A program made the position numbers and the translations under genes. From Perca fluviatilis (lineage: Eukaryota > Chordata > Actinopteri > Perciformes > Percidae), in assembly GCF_010015445.1 (NCBI RefSeq), contig NC_053120.1:9454114-9518113 (forward strand): 64,000 nucleotides of DNA. Direction: 5' to 3'. Every line of letters starts with the position of its first letter. Position 1 is the stretch's first letter. Of the stretch, positions 11,178-24,049 are shown one piece after another. The notes under the pieces are model-generated. The model saw only the letters and a program-made list of their open reading frames with translations, was not told the DNA's origin and searched no databases.

Positions 11178-14100
11178 ATGAGACTCTTTCACCTTCTTTG
11201 GCTTTTGATCCTGTTACTGAACAGTGATTCATCTTTACAACAGAATGGTAAGCATGTCAGATTTCAGGTCCATTTTCTCTGTTGTTTTACTGCAGTTAGA
11301 AAACAACACGCATGCATACATTACATACATACATTTTTGTCAGTTGATGCTAAGACAAGAAAATCTATGTTATGCTATTGCTATGAACGCCATGTCTATA
11401 ATGTATCATAAGCACATTTATAAGACATACTACTTTCATAAGGCTTTGTAAAAATCTTTAAAAATGTTTAGAATCATGCATGGCAACTTATAACAAGGTT
11501 TAAAAAGTATTGCAAGTGGTGGACATTATGTATTATAAGTTAATGTTTTATACCTCCATGCCAAAGCGACAACAGTGTTTAAAAGAAGAGTCTGAGTCCT
11601 GGGTTACAGTACATATCATAATGACTACCATAACTTTTCTGAAATGGAATCATTATTATATTATTATAAACCAATAATACAAAAATGTATTCCAAATGAT
11701 TATCAAAATTGAAAATTGGTACTAACATATAATATGCTGAATTTCCCAACAAATGCAGTAATAACATGTAAACTGATACTGCCGCCACCCGAGGGAACCA
11801 GATATGAATCTGCTTCTAGAAATGTGTTTTTACCTGGTGACACATTGAGGGTCATTTGTGGAGAGAAGTACGGGATTTCTAACAATCAGGAATCAGCAGT
11901 AACTACATGCAATGAGGATGGAGAGTGGACTATCATACCAGTATGCACAGGTACAACCATAGACAGACTGTGAGATTGTTGTTCTCTACTGTGTGTGTAT
12001 GGTTCATTAACCTGTGATGATGATTATCAATCTTTACTGAAGATACACAAGTCTGTCTCTTATTCTAGAGGTCGTATGCAACAATCAAAGACCGCAAAAT
12101 GTGTATTCCTTGGAATACAATTGGTGGCAACAAAAAAAAATTGGTGAGACTACAAGATATTGGTGTAAGATAGGCTACATGAGCACAGATGGTGCTACCC
12201 GGGCCACATGCACCAGAGATGGATGGACACCAAATCCACTCTGTCGAGGTATTGTGAACTTTATATTTCTTCCCATACTGTTTTATGGAGTTACTTTTGT
12301 GTCCATATTTTAAATGTGGAAAGAGCTTTGAAAATGGAAAGATTTGATTCGCTGTGATCAAGTGGCACAAAGTGGAAAACTGATTTCATAGGAAATATTT
12401 ATATTATGTTTGTAGTATAACTGAAAGTTTAAACATTCACCATATAGCATTAAAACTGAAAGAATTTGAAGACTCTACAGCCTTCCCTGTGATCAAGTGG
12501 CAAAAAATTAAAAGGAAAAAGAAACCAGATTTTACAATAAATAATTTATGTATATGCAATTTATAATCCTAAAACTTAAAAAGGTTTGTAGTATAACTAA
12601 AAGTTTTAAGATTTACAATGGTCTGGTTAAAACTGCATATCATAACATTACTGGTAATTTCCACTGTCCACTCTCCAAAATTAGCTAAGTTTCCATCCAT
12701 TTGTCAATCGAATTATCTGAAGTTCGGTAAAAAAACTCATGCGAATAAAGCTGGTGAAAGTGTGTTTCCATCAAACAGCTCTAAAGTGAATAAAAACCTG
12801 TGCGTAATGACGTCACATGCTGTTTTGCAATTAAATTGGTATATCGAATTGATTTGAGACATTTTATGGTGTTTCCATTCATTTTTGCACTGAATCGCAC
12901 AACATTCAAGCGAACTTTTGTGAACAAAGTTTTGCTAGACAAAAGTAGTAGTTGTTGTTAATATTAGAAGCCAAGCTAAGCTCCGATGGGCCTTTGACCG
13001 AGGATCTGATCCAGCTCATCAGAAAGGTGGAACTTGCCTTTTATTTTCCCTCCGGCACCGCTGCGAGACAACTCTCTTTTTTGAGCCGTGTATCGCTGTT
13101 TGAGCGCCTTCCATTTACTCCACAGGACGTCCCACGGCTTGTCGTAAGGGACATTCTAAAACGCTTAACGTGAAAAAGTTTAACGTGGTTTAATGTATCT
13201 AAACAACGATCAGTCATCACCAGATGTATCATGGTCATATCTTGTCATGAACACTTAAGCCTGTCAAAAAAACTAAATCGAAATCCAACGATTAAAGAAG
13301 TTATCTCACGTTAATGTTTTCGTGCATAATATTTGGACATTGGGTTCGATTTGACCGTTTTAAGTGGTTATGATGAGCAATATAGAAGAGGATTTTTTTG
13401 GTGATGATTGATCGTTGTTTAGGTACATTAAACCACGTTAAGCTTTTTCACATTAGGACTTATAAAGCCAATGAGAACCGTGGAGAGTCAACCCCCAGCC
13501 GCTCCGCTGCCCTGCTGTGAAGCAGAAATGCTTTATGTCAGATAATGTCCATAATAATTGGACTTTGGGTTCGAGTTTTTGACAGTTTTCAGTGGTTATG
13601 AGGAGCAATATGAGAGAGAAATTAGGTAATCATTTATCATTGTTTAGGTAGGCTACATTAAACCAAAAAGCTTTTTCCTCGCCATAGGGCGCAACGATGA
13701 AGAAAACATTAACGTGAGATAACTTCTATAATCGTTGGATTTCGATTTAGTTTTTTTGACAGGCTTAAGTGTTTATAACAAGATATGACCATGATAAATC
13801 TGGTGATGATTGATCGTTGTTTAGATACATTAAACCACGTTAAGCTTTTTCACGTTAAGCGTGTTAGAATGTCCCTGTCGTAACCTTTGTTGGTCATTTC
13901 CTTCGCGAGCTCCTGATAAATGATGGCGTTTCTTAGATTTTTGCTATCTAAAATAGCCGTTATATTTTTCTGGTAAATTCAATTAAAAAAGTATCTTGTC
14001 TCCTCGTTTGTCCGCTTACATCTGTTTTTGTTGACAGCTGGCATGTGTGCAAACAGAGCGGAAATACTGGGCGGAAATTAACTGAAACTTCTTCTTCTTC

Positions 14101-17100
14101 GTTTTATTGCGGGTTGCAACCATAAAATGACCTAAAGCTTAATCGCAATTCATTATTTATTCGGCAAATAAAGTTTCCATCAGCGTTTATCGCATAAGCC
14201 GTATATTGATCAAGAGAAAATCCGATGAGACCGAACGTATTTTTTGAGTCGATATTCATGAAATTCAGTCGGATTTTACTGTTTCCATAAGGCATTTTTC
14301 ATTCGATATCACTTAATTTGGATAAAAACGTGTGGATGGAAACATAGCTAATGGCAAAGGGTTTAAAAGCTCAAAGAGAAGAAGGACTAAGGGGACGACC
14401 CTGTTAGAACAAATTTGCTTGCATTTCCTAAGAAAATTTATTTTTCTTTAAAATTTTCACCATACTTCAGATGGCCATTTTCAATTAAAGGACAAATCCA
14501 GTGCAAAATGAACCTAGGGGTTAAAAACACATGTGTACCGAGTTTGACGTTCTCTGGGATATGTTTTCATGCTAATCAAATGTGACCATTTTTATTGCAA
14601 ACCGCTAATTAGCTTATAACGCTAGTCGTCAGGGCAGAGGGTAAAGTAAAAAGAAATTGCTATTTCTATACCACTAACAAGGCTCAAAATAGCACCACAC
14701 TTCCAGTGTAGCATAATGAGGGTACCTACATGTAAACCAAAGCATTAAGAACTTTGTAAGTGTACAGACAGTTTATTAAAAAGATAGTTTAGAAAGACAA
14801 TCATTCACGTATACAGGCGGGCGCCATCTTGGGTCTGACCAGTCGAACGACAAATGACGTGCATTGTGAGCTGAACTGTCATTTGAAATCTCCCATGGTC
14901 CGTGGTTTCCCAATGGGTCGATAGGAATTACGTTTGTGAAATGTAATTGCATGGAAATGCATGAATTATATCTGTCCATTAAAATATATGCACGGCGTTC
15001 GTCGTTCGACTGGTCGGACTGTTTTCACAAGATGTTTTCCCACCTGTATACGTGAATGGTACAGTCTTTATAACCTATCTTTTTAATAAACTGTTCTGTA
15101 CACTTACAAAGTTCTCAAAGCTTCGGTTTCCATGTAGAGACCCTCATTATGCTACCTGGAAGTGTGGTGCTATTTTGAGCCTTGTTAGTGGTATATAAAC
15201 CTGTTCCCAGACGACTAGCATTATGAGCTAATTAGTAGTGATGGTCAAAGGAAGCTTCGCAAACCAGTGTCTTTACTTTCTGAGCTCACTAGATGGCGCT
15301 CTCTGTTCAAAGAAAAAGGTTAAATGAATGGCAATCAATGGGTTTTCAAACCCTTTGTTGAACAGAGAGCACCATCTAGTGAGCTCAGAAAGTAAAGACA
15401 CTGGTTTGCGAAGCTTCATTTGACCATCACTACTGATTAGTGGTTTGCGATAAAACTGGTCACATTCGATTAGCACGAAAACATATCCCAGAGAACGGTC
15501 GACTCAGTACACATGTGTTATTAACCCCTAGGTTCATTTTGCGCCAGATTTGTCCTTTAAATATGAAGATGAATTTGCATAAGGGACTGTTCATTATTTA
15601 CTTAAGGGGCCACCGGAGGAGTTTTGGGACCTTTAGTCAAAATTTACCTGATCCTCCTTTCATCAGCAATACATTTTGGATGACCCTCCAAAATGAGTGG
15701 GAGAATAGGGATGACACTCCCCAACAATTTATTGTAGTCTGTTATGGTGTGGCGGCCATTTCAGTAGATTTACTCACTAACATTGTTGTGGAAACACAAT
15801 ATGCATGGAAACTAAATGCACACTTCCTGCGTTACTTCAAATACTAAGTTACTCATCTAGTAAACTAGTATTCACATGAAATAAAACAATAAAACATTGA
15901 GACCATTCAACAAAGCACACTGGGTAATTCAACACTGGTTGCTATGGACTCATCACTAGGCTTCCTCAGTCATTTTATATTTTAGCATAGGTAAAGCTGC
16001 CAAAGTTGAACATTATCCAAAACTCCATTTCTCAGATGAGCGTCAATTTGGGAGCTTGCATGCTACCACTCGTCCCTTCTCAAATGCCTTGAAAAGGTAG
16101 CCTGGGTAAACCCTGACGAACTTCCGGCAAATTTTAGATTTGCTCTGCAAGTCAGTCTGGCAAAGAGCCCATTCAAACCGATTTCCAATGTCCCCAAAAT
16201 CGAGGCACCTGGATCGTTGGTCTGATTGGTTGGACTATCCAATGCGCCCAGAGGCATTTGAGCGGCGTCTGTTGGTGACGCCCCTTTGGAAATTAACTGT
16301 CAATGAACCTTTCCCAGACCCACTCTCAGTTCCAAATGAGGGGTTACAAAGGGTCTGGTGTCAACCAGGCTATTGAAAAGTTTGCACAATTTCACAAATA
16401 ATCACCGGACCGAAAGGATATACCTCCAGTTTCATACCTTCCGGGCTGCCAGCTAGTGCTATCTACAGTGTGAGTTTCGGCTTTTCAAAATAAAAGCTTG
16501 CGTCTGGTCAGCTATGTTTTCATACGATGTTTTGGAGGTTTTTGAACTAAACAGTATGGCAATCAGGCTAATTAATAAAATTATTTTTTCAGCAGATGTC
16601 TTAGTTACAACACAATTGAGCTAGCAAAGCAGTTTTGTGTTTATATGCGCGAGCGGGATTTATTCAGTTTGGGAATTCCCATGGTCTCTAAGCTACAGGT
16701 CTGGCTGACTAAACAGGGAGGTACCCATCTGCTAGCGATAGGGGCCAAGACTGAGAGAGCTACATGGAGCTACATGGATAAATACGCACAAGCCACTTTG
16801 AAATTTTGCTCTTCTCATCTATCTATAATCTATCTATAATTTCAGGAACATCTGTCTGTCTGTCTGTCTGGGTGTTAAGCGCATATCTCTGGAACCGTTG
16901 GTCCGATGGATTTCAAACTTGACAGGTGTCTTGCTATGGGCACGAGTAAGTGCAGTGCCAAGTTTGACGTTGTATGGATTAGAAATGCAAAATATATCGT
17001 TAAATATATAGGTAAAAGAAGCACACATTGGCTTTTGCCGCTCTAGCCGCTGGCCCCTCCCCCTCTCACACTGAGTGAGCAGGAGCAGAGAGAGAAAGAG

Positions 17101-19056
17101 AGAAAGAGAGCTTTGGCAGCTACAATGTGTCCGAAGTAGCACTACTTTGGACTGTCTTTGACTTTAAATAAACAAACGACAATTCCCAAATTTAAGGATG
17201 TATCAGAATCCCACACATGCAAGGCACAACCAGACAACACGTCTGTCTGCACAACAAGTGCAGACAGAGCGTGATCCCACTTATAGGCAGGCTATCTATC
17301 TTATAAAGCGAGACGTATCTGTATTTGTGTCCGTGTTTGGGGGGAATGTAACCTGCACATCAGCAGACGCCACATGCAGAACGCTTTAGAACAGCGGAGG
17401 GACTCTTTTCCTGTTATTGTATTAAATGAGCTGGCACTCCATACAGTGGAGTTGCATATGAAGTGGTTGTTTGTTCACCTTGTGGTCTGTAGGCCTTCGG
17501 TCCAAGCAATCGCCCGTTCCACACGGGCACTGCACTAGTGAATACAAAAGTTGGGTGACCCTCCCCCCTAGACTAAAATAAATTGGATGACCGTCCCCTC
17601 AACAAAGAATAAAAACACATGACCCTACCCTATTTTCCTCCAGTGGTCCATTCCATGAATACCAAACAGTCCCTAATATGATATTGCTGTGGCCAGACTT
17701 TCAAATTATATTTTACAATTGGTCCTTATCAATGCTTTTTAGTATGATTTACTGTTGTTCATTTTAATTTCCTGCACTTAATTACATATTCACATTTTTA
17801 AATGGCCAGTTTTCCTGGTCAGACCCCATAGTTCACATTCCTATGTGCTCATTAGATTGTGATATACTGTCTAGGAGATCAATAGTTTAGTCATCATACA
17901 GTTTTAGGATATGTTTCTACAAAGTATTAGAAATCATTGAACAGGGGGAAAATGTACTAAATTAAGACCAAAGACTTATTAGTAAATATATTTTCAAATT
18001 TTAAAGGTTTATCTCATGTAAATGTATATTAACCATGTCTTCAGTTCTAGAATCACATCCTTCTTCAGTGGATACAAATATAGGCCTACAAAAGATAATA
18101 TTATATTTAGGGGGAAAATCTTTTTCAGACTGATTTACTGATTTGTATTTATTTTTTAGGTTGACATTTTTTAACGCCAACCAATATATGTGAAACCTTT
18201 TAAACTGTGCCAAAATTTAATACCTCAACCTCTACCTTATTTGTACCAATATTTTTTTAGAGATTGTAGGCTGTGGAAGTCCACCACCTCTCACAGATGG
18301 AGACATCAAGTACACTTTGAAAACTAATTACAGCCATCAAGAAAGGGTTGAATTCATGTGTCAAAATTACTACACCATGGAGGGTGGGCCTAACAGAACC
18401 TGCATCAATGGTGAATGGATTGGACAGATGAAATGCCTCAGTAAGTTAGAACTTCTTTCACAATTTTCATGTTGCATTTGTTGAGGATTTTGCATACAGT
18501 ATGTAAAACATTTTTTTTTGGTTTCTAGTGTTTGCATGTAGCCACTTGATTCAAACATTACTTAATAAAGATAGACAAGAACTAAATAATAATTAACAGG
18601 CAACAATGGGTCTTAAATTATACAGTAGAGCTGAACACAGCCCTACAAAGCCAAAATATGAAAGAAGAAAGTCAGCTATATATATATATGTGTTGAGTAT
18701 TGTAACAAAGCAAACTGATTATTACCATTTTTACTATTATTATTACTGATATTCATTTGTTAACTAAATATATTTTTTATCCAAGATAAGTAATAATTAT
18801 ACATGGAGTATGATGTGCAGTAATTTCCCATTATTAAAGTTCTGTTTATCTGTTATCTCTTGCAGAACCTTGTATTGTGGATAGAGAGCTCATGAACAGA
18901 TATAATATTGCCTTCAGATATACTAATTCTGATGAGCTGTATTTTGCCCATAATGATTTTATTGAGTTCACTTGTACTAAAGGAAGACACACCGGCACAT
19001 TGTCCATGCGTCAGAAATGTATTGATGGTGTGTTGAGCCTGCCCACTTGTCAGTAA
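11178..19056 (+). CDS. Complement factor H-like gene 2, 4 SCRs (CFHR-sized)
   Basis: Exons: 11178-11247 (signal), 11759-11950 (M3, reading VITCKL), 12069-12248 (M4), 18261-18440 (P), 18866-19056 (class B terminal, TAA). All are phase 1, giving about 270 aa. The M2 exon present in genes 1 and 6 is gone from intron 1. The terminal SCR reads RELMNRYNIAFRY, close to human CFH SCR20 REIMENYNIALRW, which supports a C3d/sialoglycan-binding role by homology. The third intron is 6 kb because of several nested transposons. The protein is presumably secreted. Other splice forms are possible because all exons are symmetric. Confidence 0.82.
12682..14350. mobile_element. DNA transposon with TAGCTA(A/T)GTTTCCATCCA ends, AT target duplication
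   Basis: Left end TAGCTAAGTTTCCATCCA and right end TGGATGGAAACATAGCTA are inverted copies flanked by AT. The uninterrupted site is visible in gene 1 near 7300 (CTCCAAACAATGGCAAAG). The short duplication suggests an ISL2EU/Harbinger-like group, but that assignment is tentative. The interior carries only short open frames and is split by a hAT-like insertion. Confidence 0.7.
13148..13875. mobile_element. Foldback hAT-type MITE nested in the 12682-14350 element
   Basis: Ends GGGACATTCTAA / TTAGAATGTCCC continue into inverted arms of about 170 bp (AACGTGAAAAAG and its complement). It is flanked by the 8-bp duplication TGTCGTAA (13140-13147 and 13876-13883), the length expected of hAT. Confidence 0.8.
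14489..15556. mobile_element. Long palindromic TTAA-flanked MITE in gene 2 intron
   Basis: The ends AGGACAAATC and GATTTGTCCT lie next to TTAA at 14485 and 15557. Inverted arms of several hundred bp follow (CCTAGGGGTTAA, ATACCACTAACAAGGCTC and their complements). The TTAA suggests piggyBac-type mobilisation. A hAT MITE is nested near the right arm. Confidence 0.7.
15236..15432. mobile_element. hAT MITE, TAGTGATGGTCAAA family, copy 1
   Basis: Near-perfect palindrome starting TAGTGATGGTCAAA with arms containing GAGCTCACTAGATGG. Flanks CTAATTAG and CTGATTAG form an 8-bp duplication with one change. A second copy lies at 42734-42928. Confidence 0.8.
15582..17674. mobile_element. 2.1-kb non-autonomous DNA element in gene 2 intron
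   Basis: Bounded by AGGGACTGTT and AACAGTCCCT. Compared with gene 1 (about 7465), this block is inserted between TTTGCAT and GATATTGC. The interior has no long coding frame, carries a nested MITE (16097-16372) and a (TCTG)n tract near 16853. Family and target duplication are unclear. Confidence 0.55.
16097..16372. mobile_element. hAT-type MITE with TAGCCTGG ends
   Basis: Inverted ends TAGCCTGGGT / ACCAGGCTA, flanked by the 8-bp duplication TTGAAAAG (16089-16096 and 16373-16380). Confidence 0.75.
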
Positions 19057-19167
19057 AGGTTTTTAGTTAACTGGATGTGATAAACATGATCTGGCTGGAC
19101 AAACATGTAAACGATTAACGAGAAGTTAAGTTATTAACTGATCTTCTGTACCTACTGCAGCAGTTTG

Positions 19168-19173
19168 AATAAA
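19168..19173 (+). other. Polyadenylation signal AATAAA, gene 2
   Basis: AATAAA, 112 bp after the stop, at the same position as in the other class B genes (5 and 6). Confidence 0.7.
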
Positions 19174-19217
19174 ACATACATGTTCTCATGTTTTTTTCTT
19201 CATAAATGTTTTATTAA

Positions 19218-20217
19218 AGGTACAATATGTAACATTTCTGCATTAAAATGTCTAAAAACGACCACACCTATGTTATATATTTGTATGAGTTGTGTTCTTA
19301 CACTATCCCAAATGTTTCCACCAAATGTCAAACCCAGAGAAATCTGTTATTTTATTTTCAGACACAGGACGTTTCCTTAAGTCGCCCGTCAGTGGCGTCA
19401 TATAACCTTTCACCGTCTAGTTTGTCGTAACTTCCGTCAGAACACTGGCACCAAGATGATATGTTCAGGAGTAATTGTAAATCATACAATGTCACAGAAA
19501 AAAATACTTGTAACCATAATACTGCTTTTTTGCCACACAGCATCATTTTGTGTTTAATTACAACCCTTCGTGTTTAGCTGTCTTTACGGTTAGCTAATTT
19601 AATCTGACTAAAAGGTGGGTTAAGCACCAAAACGAAAAGTTCAGATTATAGAAAAGGGGGGGATCGTTCCACCACGCAGCTTGGAGATGTTCTGCTGCTG
19701 CACAACGAACCATCGAACGCCCTTCCCATACCGGAGATTCCCCCGGCAATACCCATCCACACCCGTCTCTCAGCCTCCTTGAGTAGCTAGCTAGTGTTAC
19801 AACAAACCCCATCGGCCCCGGTGATGAAACCATCCAAAAGGTGACATTGACATGTGAAATATAATGTGATAGTCACTGTGGTTTTAGCTGCTGGCTAATG
19901 TTAGCTTGCTGGCTCACTAGCTAACTGGTCAGCTACCAATACAGATCGAATCAAGAAAAACGTAATTATGTTGGGGAAAATGCAGCTATTTTTTAGAATG
20001 ACATGAATAAATGTTACTAAACATAACATGAATAAACTTGAATGGTAAACTTGTCCGTGAACAGATGCAGTCTATGATTCTAATCAGTGAAGGTGTTTAA
20101 CAATAAAAACTACAACTCCTATAATTCCACGCAACTTCCCAACGTCATCAAAAGTCTGTGTTTACAAGTTGTTTTGGTTGAGAGACCCCTAGCGGCAGAA
20201 AGTTACATATTGTATGT
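19218..20217. mobile_element. 1-kb TTAA-flanked DNA element
   Basis: Ends with ACAATATGTAAC and its complement GTTACATATTGT, next to TTAA at 19214 and 20218. The empty site TTTTATTAAAGCATTTGG is present after gene 5 (about 51320) and gene 6. It has no transposase frame. Confidence 0.75.
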
Positions 20218-20301
20218 TTAAAGCATTTGGTTAAGTAGATCAGACACTATTTTGTATGTATTAGTCAGGCCTGCAATGCTGTTTAGCACATTTGCATTTA
20301 A

Positions 20302-21535
20302 AGGGGTGATAAAATGCAAAACTGATTTTACCCTGTCATAGTTGAATAATGACAGTTTAGGGGGTAACTAGGACATACATAGAACCTCTAAATCCCATTG
20401 ACACCTCTTTTCTCTGCAAATCTCACAATTTGAAACTGCCTCTGAAAACGGGCAAATCGCAACAAAGCTGGAAGTTGACGTCAACCTCCCAAATCCTCCT
20501 CATTTGGCTCAAACTTCTATCTTTGTAACGCCCCAAAATGTACATACTAGGCCACTAACTGATCTGAGGTCAGTTAAATCTAGGTCGTGCAGATCTGCTA
20601 TTCTATTACAAAATTCACTTCTGAGACTTTTTTATGCGAGCTCATATGTAGAGCTCAAATATGGGTCGTTTTATGAAAATTGATGGCTAATTGCAAATTT
20701 GATAAGACGTGTCGGACTTTACGAGCTCCACAATCTGCCAAGACAGGCGGCGGCTGCTGGCCAGGTTTGCTGCCTTCCCTGTCGGCCTCACCGCCTTCAC
20801 AGACCCCCTGAGCTGGAGCTGTGTACTTTAGAAAAGAAGAAAGTTTGGAGGTTTTGCAAGGATATTGAAAAAGAACCACGGTCGTAAATGCAGTGTTCCA
20901 GACTGTACAACGGAATAGCCTACTGGCCGAGAGAAAAGGGTTTAGAACGAGTATATCGGACGAGAGGGAGTTGTGGATCTAACGCAGCGCTGCAGAGGCA
21001 CTGGCAGAGGACAGGCTTGCAGGGGTTCACTCTCCTCTCCCCACGCTTACTAGCTAAAAAGGTGAGTTAATTCTTTGGTGGAGGTTTATTTATGTCGGAA
21101 GAGTAACGTTAGAACAACACTAGTTATAATGAAAGTGTCAAAACTTTTTTATTTTGTCTCGGCTGTTTTAGTCGCTGCGGCTCGCGCCTGTGCATGTCTG
21201 GGCATGTAACAGACAGTGAGTCTGTGTTTGTGTGTGTGCGCTGTGCGCAGGGCAGCAGTGTGTGTGTGTGTTTTGAAATATGAGACCTGCTGTATCGTCT
21301 CCAATGTATTGTGTATGTGGTTCCTTATCAGCAAGCGCGCAGCTCATCTAAATATTCATGAGCATACCATATTTGGAAGAAAAGCTGTCGTTCCAAATAG
21401 AGCCAAAACACAGGGATGCATAAGGGCCAATAAATTATCAACCAGGCCATTTTCAGCCCAACCAATGTTAAATACCCCATTAGGAGACCCTAAGGAACAG
21501 TGTAAAATACCCTATATAATCATTCTATCACCCCT
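20302..21535. mobile_element. 1.2-kb TTAA-flanked piggyBac-type MITE
   Basis: Ends AGGGGTGAT / ATCACCCCT with TTAA at 20298 and 21536. The empty site GCATTTTAAGGATTT is at about 51397 after gene 5. The short open frames inside have no recognisable domain. Confidence 0.8.
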
Positions 21536-21961
21536 TTAAAGGATTTATTTTTCATACATAAAACATTTGAATAAATAATGGAGGAGGTATGCAGTATAGC
21601 AGGTACTAAATAAATAGTATTCTCCCCGATGCTGGACACACGACTGTAACAGTGGTAACTAAGTACATTTACTGTTTGAAGGTACTTGTACTTTACTTAA
21701 GTATTTCCATTTGATGCTACTTTACAGTTGTACTTTTACTAGAGGGGCCCCACAGCTAGGTTTGCAAACATTGAACTAAACTACCAACATAAAGTAGATT
21801 CAAAATAGCTCCACCTTGATGATTTCAGATGCAGTATTTAATTGTAATGGACATGTTGCATTGGTAAGGATATGTGTACGTTTTCCCCTACTAGTATGTA
21901 TGCAGTGTGCTTTTAAAGTCAATCCTCCCATTAACAAAATGTGTCCATTATATCCTGCATG

Positions 21962-23188
21962 ATAAATACTGATATCATGAGGAAACATAATACTGCATTA
22001 AAATTGAGCCATGACCAAAAGACCACATTAAAGGGATACTTCACCGATTTAGCATTAAGCTTTGTATCAGCAGAAACACGGTAGTTATTTTTGAATGACC
22101 GTGCTTCCCTCCTTCATGTCCCCCTGAGACGAGAGATCTCTGTATTGTGGGTCTGGAAAAAATCTTCAGATGATGTAAAACGAAGATTTTTGCGTCATTG
22201 GAAGATTTTTTTGCCCAGAGGCAATGGACTACAGCCAGTAGTAGGAGTTACTTCCGCATGTTTTCAACCCGCCCATAGGGGGTTGGACTGTCAGCTTTCT
22301 CCAAAGATTTCCAAAGCGAAACGAATCAGCAGTCTTGAATCTTCGCTAACTGGCTTCTCAGCAGAAAACTTCTAGATAGATAGATAGATAGATTTATTCA
22401 TCCCGAAGGAAATTATGTGCATTCAAACTACCGCACATGTGTACCACCGGGATACACTGTACAGATCGGAGAATATGCAGGACACTTTATTACAGACGGA
22501 ATACTCGACACACTACGCGAGCTTCGCCCGCCTGCTATGGAGAGACCAGCGGTGTCGCTTGATGCCTCTGGCCGGTAAAGGGACATCATCAGCGGAGAAC
22601 GTTAGCCGGCCACCTGTTCCATCAATCCTGCTAGCAAGTGTCCGCTCATTAGACAACAAACTGGACTACATCCAACTTCAACGAAAATCCCAACGCGAGT
22701 TCAGAGACTGCTGTGTTGTTGTTGTTGTGGAAACATGGATGAACAACAGTGTACCGGACTATCCAGCTACCAGGCCTGCTGCTCTGTTGCCAGGTAAGAC
22801 TAGTGGAGGGAGGCTGTGTTAACACGGACTGGTGCATGTATCCAACTAACTAAGTGTAACCACTTGAGCCACGGTGAAACGTTGTTTCGTGTATATGGTT
22901 GGCGTGGCTTGGGAGTAGACGCTAAAGCAGCGAAGCAAGTGCATTCTCCGATTTGGTGTCTTTCATCCACATGAGCAAAAAACACATTTTCTGGCTTTTC
23001 TCGGCCTAGAAGCCACCAATTTCTAAAAGATAAATCACATTTCTACTACATAAGTGACCCAATTTAAATATATATTCATCTTTCCAATGGTGAAATATAC
23101 CTTTAAGCCCATAGTAATGTAAAGTAAGGTAACCAATTGATTGTGTCGGTGTTCTGATGGTGTGATGACCCTGTCCTCTTGCCAGTAA
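21962..23188 (+). pseudogene. Fossil SCR20-like exon, gap 2-3, split by a transposon
   Basis: Same relic as at 10088-10269. Its left part is 21962-22031 and its right part 23103-23188 (ending CCAGTAA). The piggyBac-type MITE 22032-23102 sits in its TTAA. Confidence 0.65.
22032..23102. mobile_element. piggyBac-type MITE with captured LINE sequence
   Basis: Ends AGGGATACTTCACC / GGTGAAATATACCT with TTAA at 22028 and 23103. The single-copy TTAA site is intact in the other four gaps (for example CATATTAAGCCC near 10155). Inside, (TAGA)n plus TTTATTCATCCCGAAGG near 22373 looks like a LINE tail. The frame around 22600-22800 reads SVRSLDNKLDYIQLQR and ETWMNNSVPD, typical of LINE endonuclease. Confidence 0.8.
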
Positions 23189-23309
23189 AAGCTTCAGTTG
23201 ACTGGAAGTGACATGAGCTGTCTGGACAAACATGTGAATGATTAACCAGAGGAAAAATGTATTGTATTGTGTATTGTAGTGCAGTTATCTGTAACAATTG
23301 TAATATAAC

Positions 23310-23640
23310 ATGAATGTTTTTTGGCCCTAAAGCACAAAGTGCTTTATAAATCTGGAGAACTGGAGTGATGTGATCTCTCCTGGTCTTTAGAGGACTTCTA
23401 AGAGACAAAACTACAGTAGTCAAGCTTGTTAAAGATGGCATGGATAAGTTTTTATGAATGTAGCTGAGACATAAGGCCTTTAATGCCTGATTTTGTATCT
23501 TATCTTAATGTAGATGTTAAACTATACTGTAGGTCTGACTCCATGACTACCGCAAGATTTATAGCGTTGTTTGTGGTCTTTAATGATAGCCTGGTGGTCA
23601 AACATTCTATTATTTTCTATTTTATAAGCATTCCTGCCCC
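23310..23640 (-). pseudogene. LINE RT fragment, gap 2-3
   Basis: Further-decayed copy of the minus-strand RT relic seen at 10365-10812; YKALCALGPK remains recognisable. Confidence 0.5.
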
Positions 23641-23745
23641 TGATTCCTTGACCCAAGTAAACTAAATTAAACCAATATTGCAAAATGCTGTTTGGATTTA
23701 TTTACATTTCTAATCTCGTTCCTGTTTTTGGGAAATTGTGTAAAT

Positions 23746-23747
<2 letters not shown>

Positions 23748-23830
<83 letters not shown>
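23748..23830 (+). repeat. (TG)n microsatellite upstream of gene 3
   Basis: Near-perfect TG repeat, degenerating into a TG-rich stretch up to about 23918. Confidence 0.95.
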
Positions 23831-23831
<1 letters not shown>

Positions 23832-23914
23832 GTGCGTGCGTGCGTTCGTGCATGTGTGTGATCATGCTTGCGTATGTGTGGGTGCACGTATGAGTGTGTG
23901 TGTTGGTGGGGGTG

Positions 23915-24049
23915 TGAGACTGTTTCACTGCAAATGTCTGCATTTCTACTGCACAGACAGACTTCAATCTGAATAACTCTAAGAGGAAAAACATTACCTC
24001 AGCCTCAAAGAGTGGAGTTCCTAAATACAGAGATTCCTGGATCTTCACA
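23915..24049 (+). promoter_or_regulatory. Conserved 5' flank / 5'UTR block of gene 3
   Basis: Copy of the block before gene 2 (11044-11177), almost unchanged up to the ATG. Confidence 0.5.

Noticed and set aside
12952..13173. 73-aa open frame in the TAGCTA-ended element as a transposase
   Set aside because: Too short, cut by a nested MITE, and no known motif.
15440..15847. 135-aa open frame in gene 2 intron
   Set aside because: It crosses the boundary between two transposons and has no recognisable domain.
22415..22822. 135-aa open frame with LINE endonuclease-like text as a gene
   Set aside because: Short 5'- and 3'-truncated fragment inside a MITE; no RT follows in frame.
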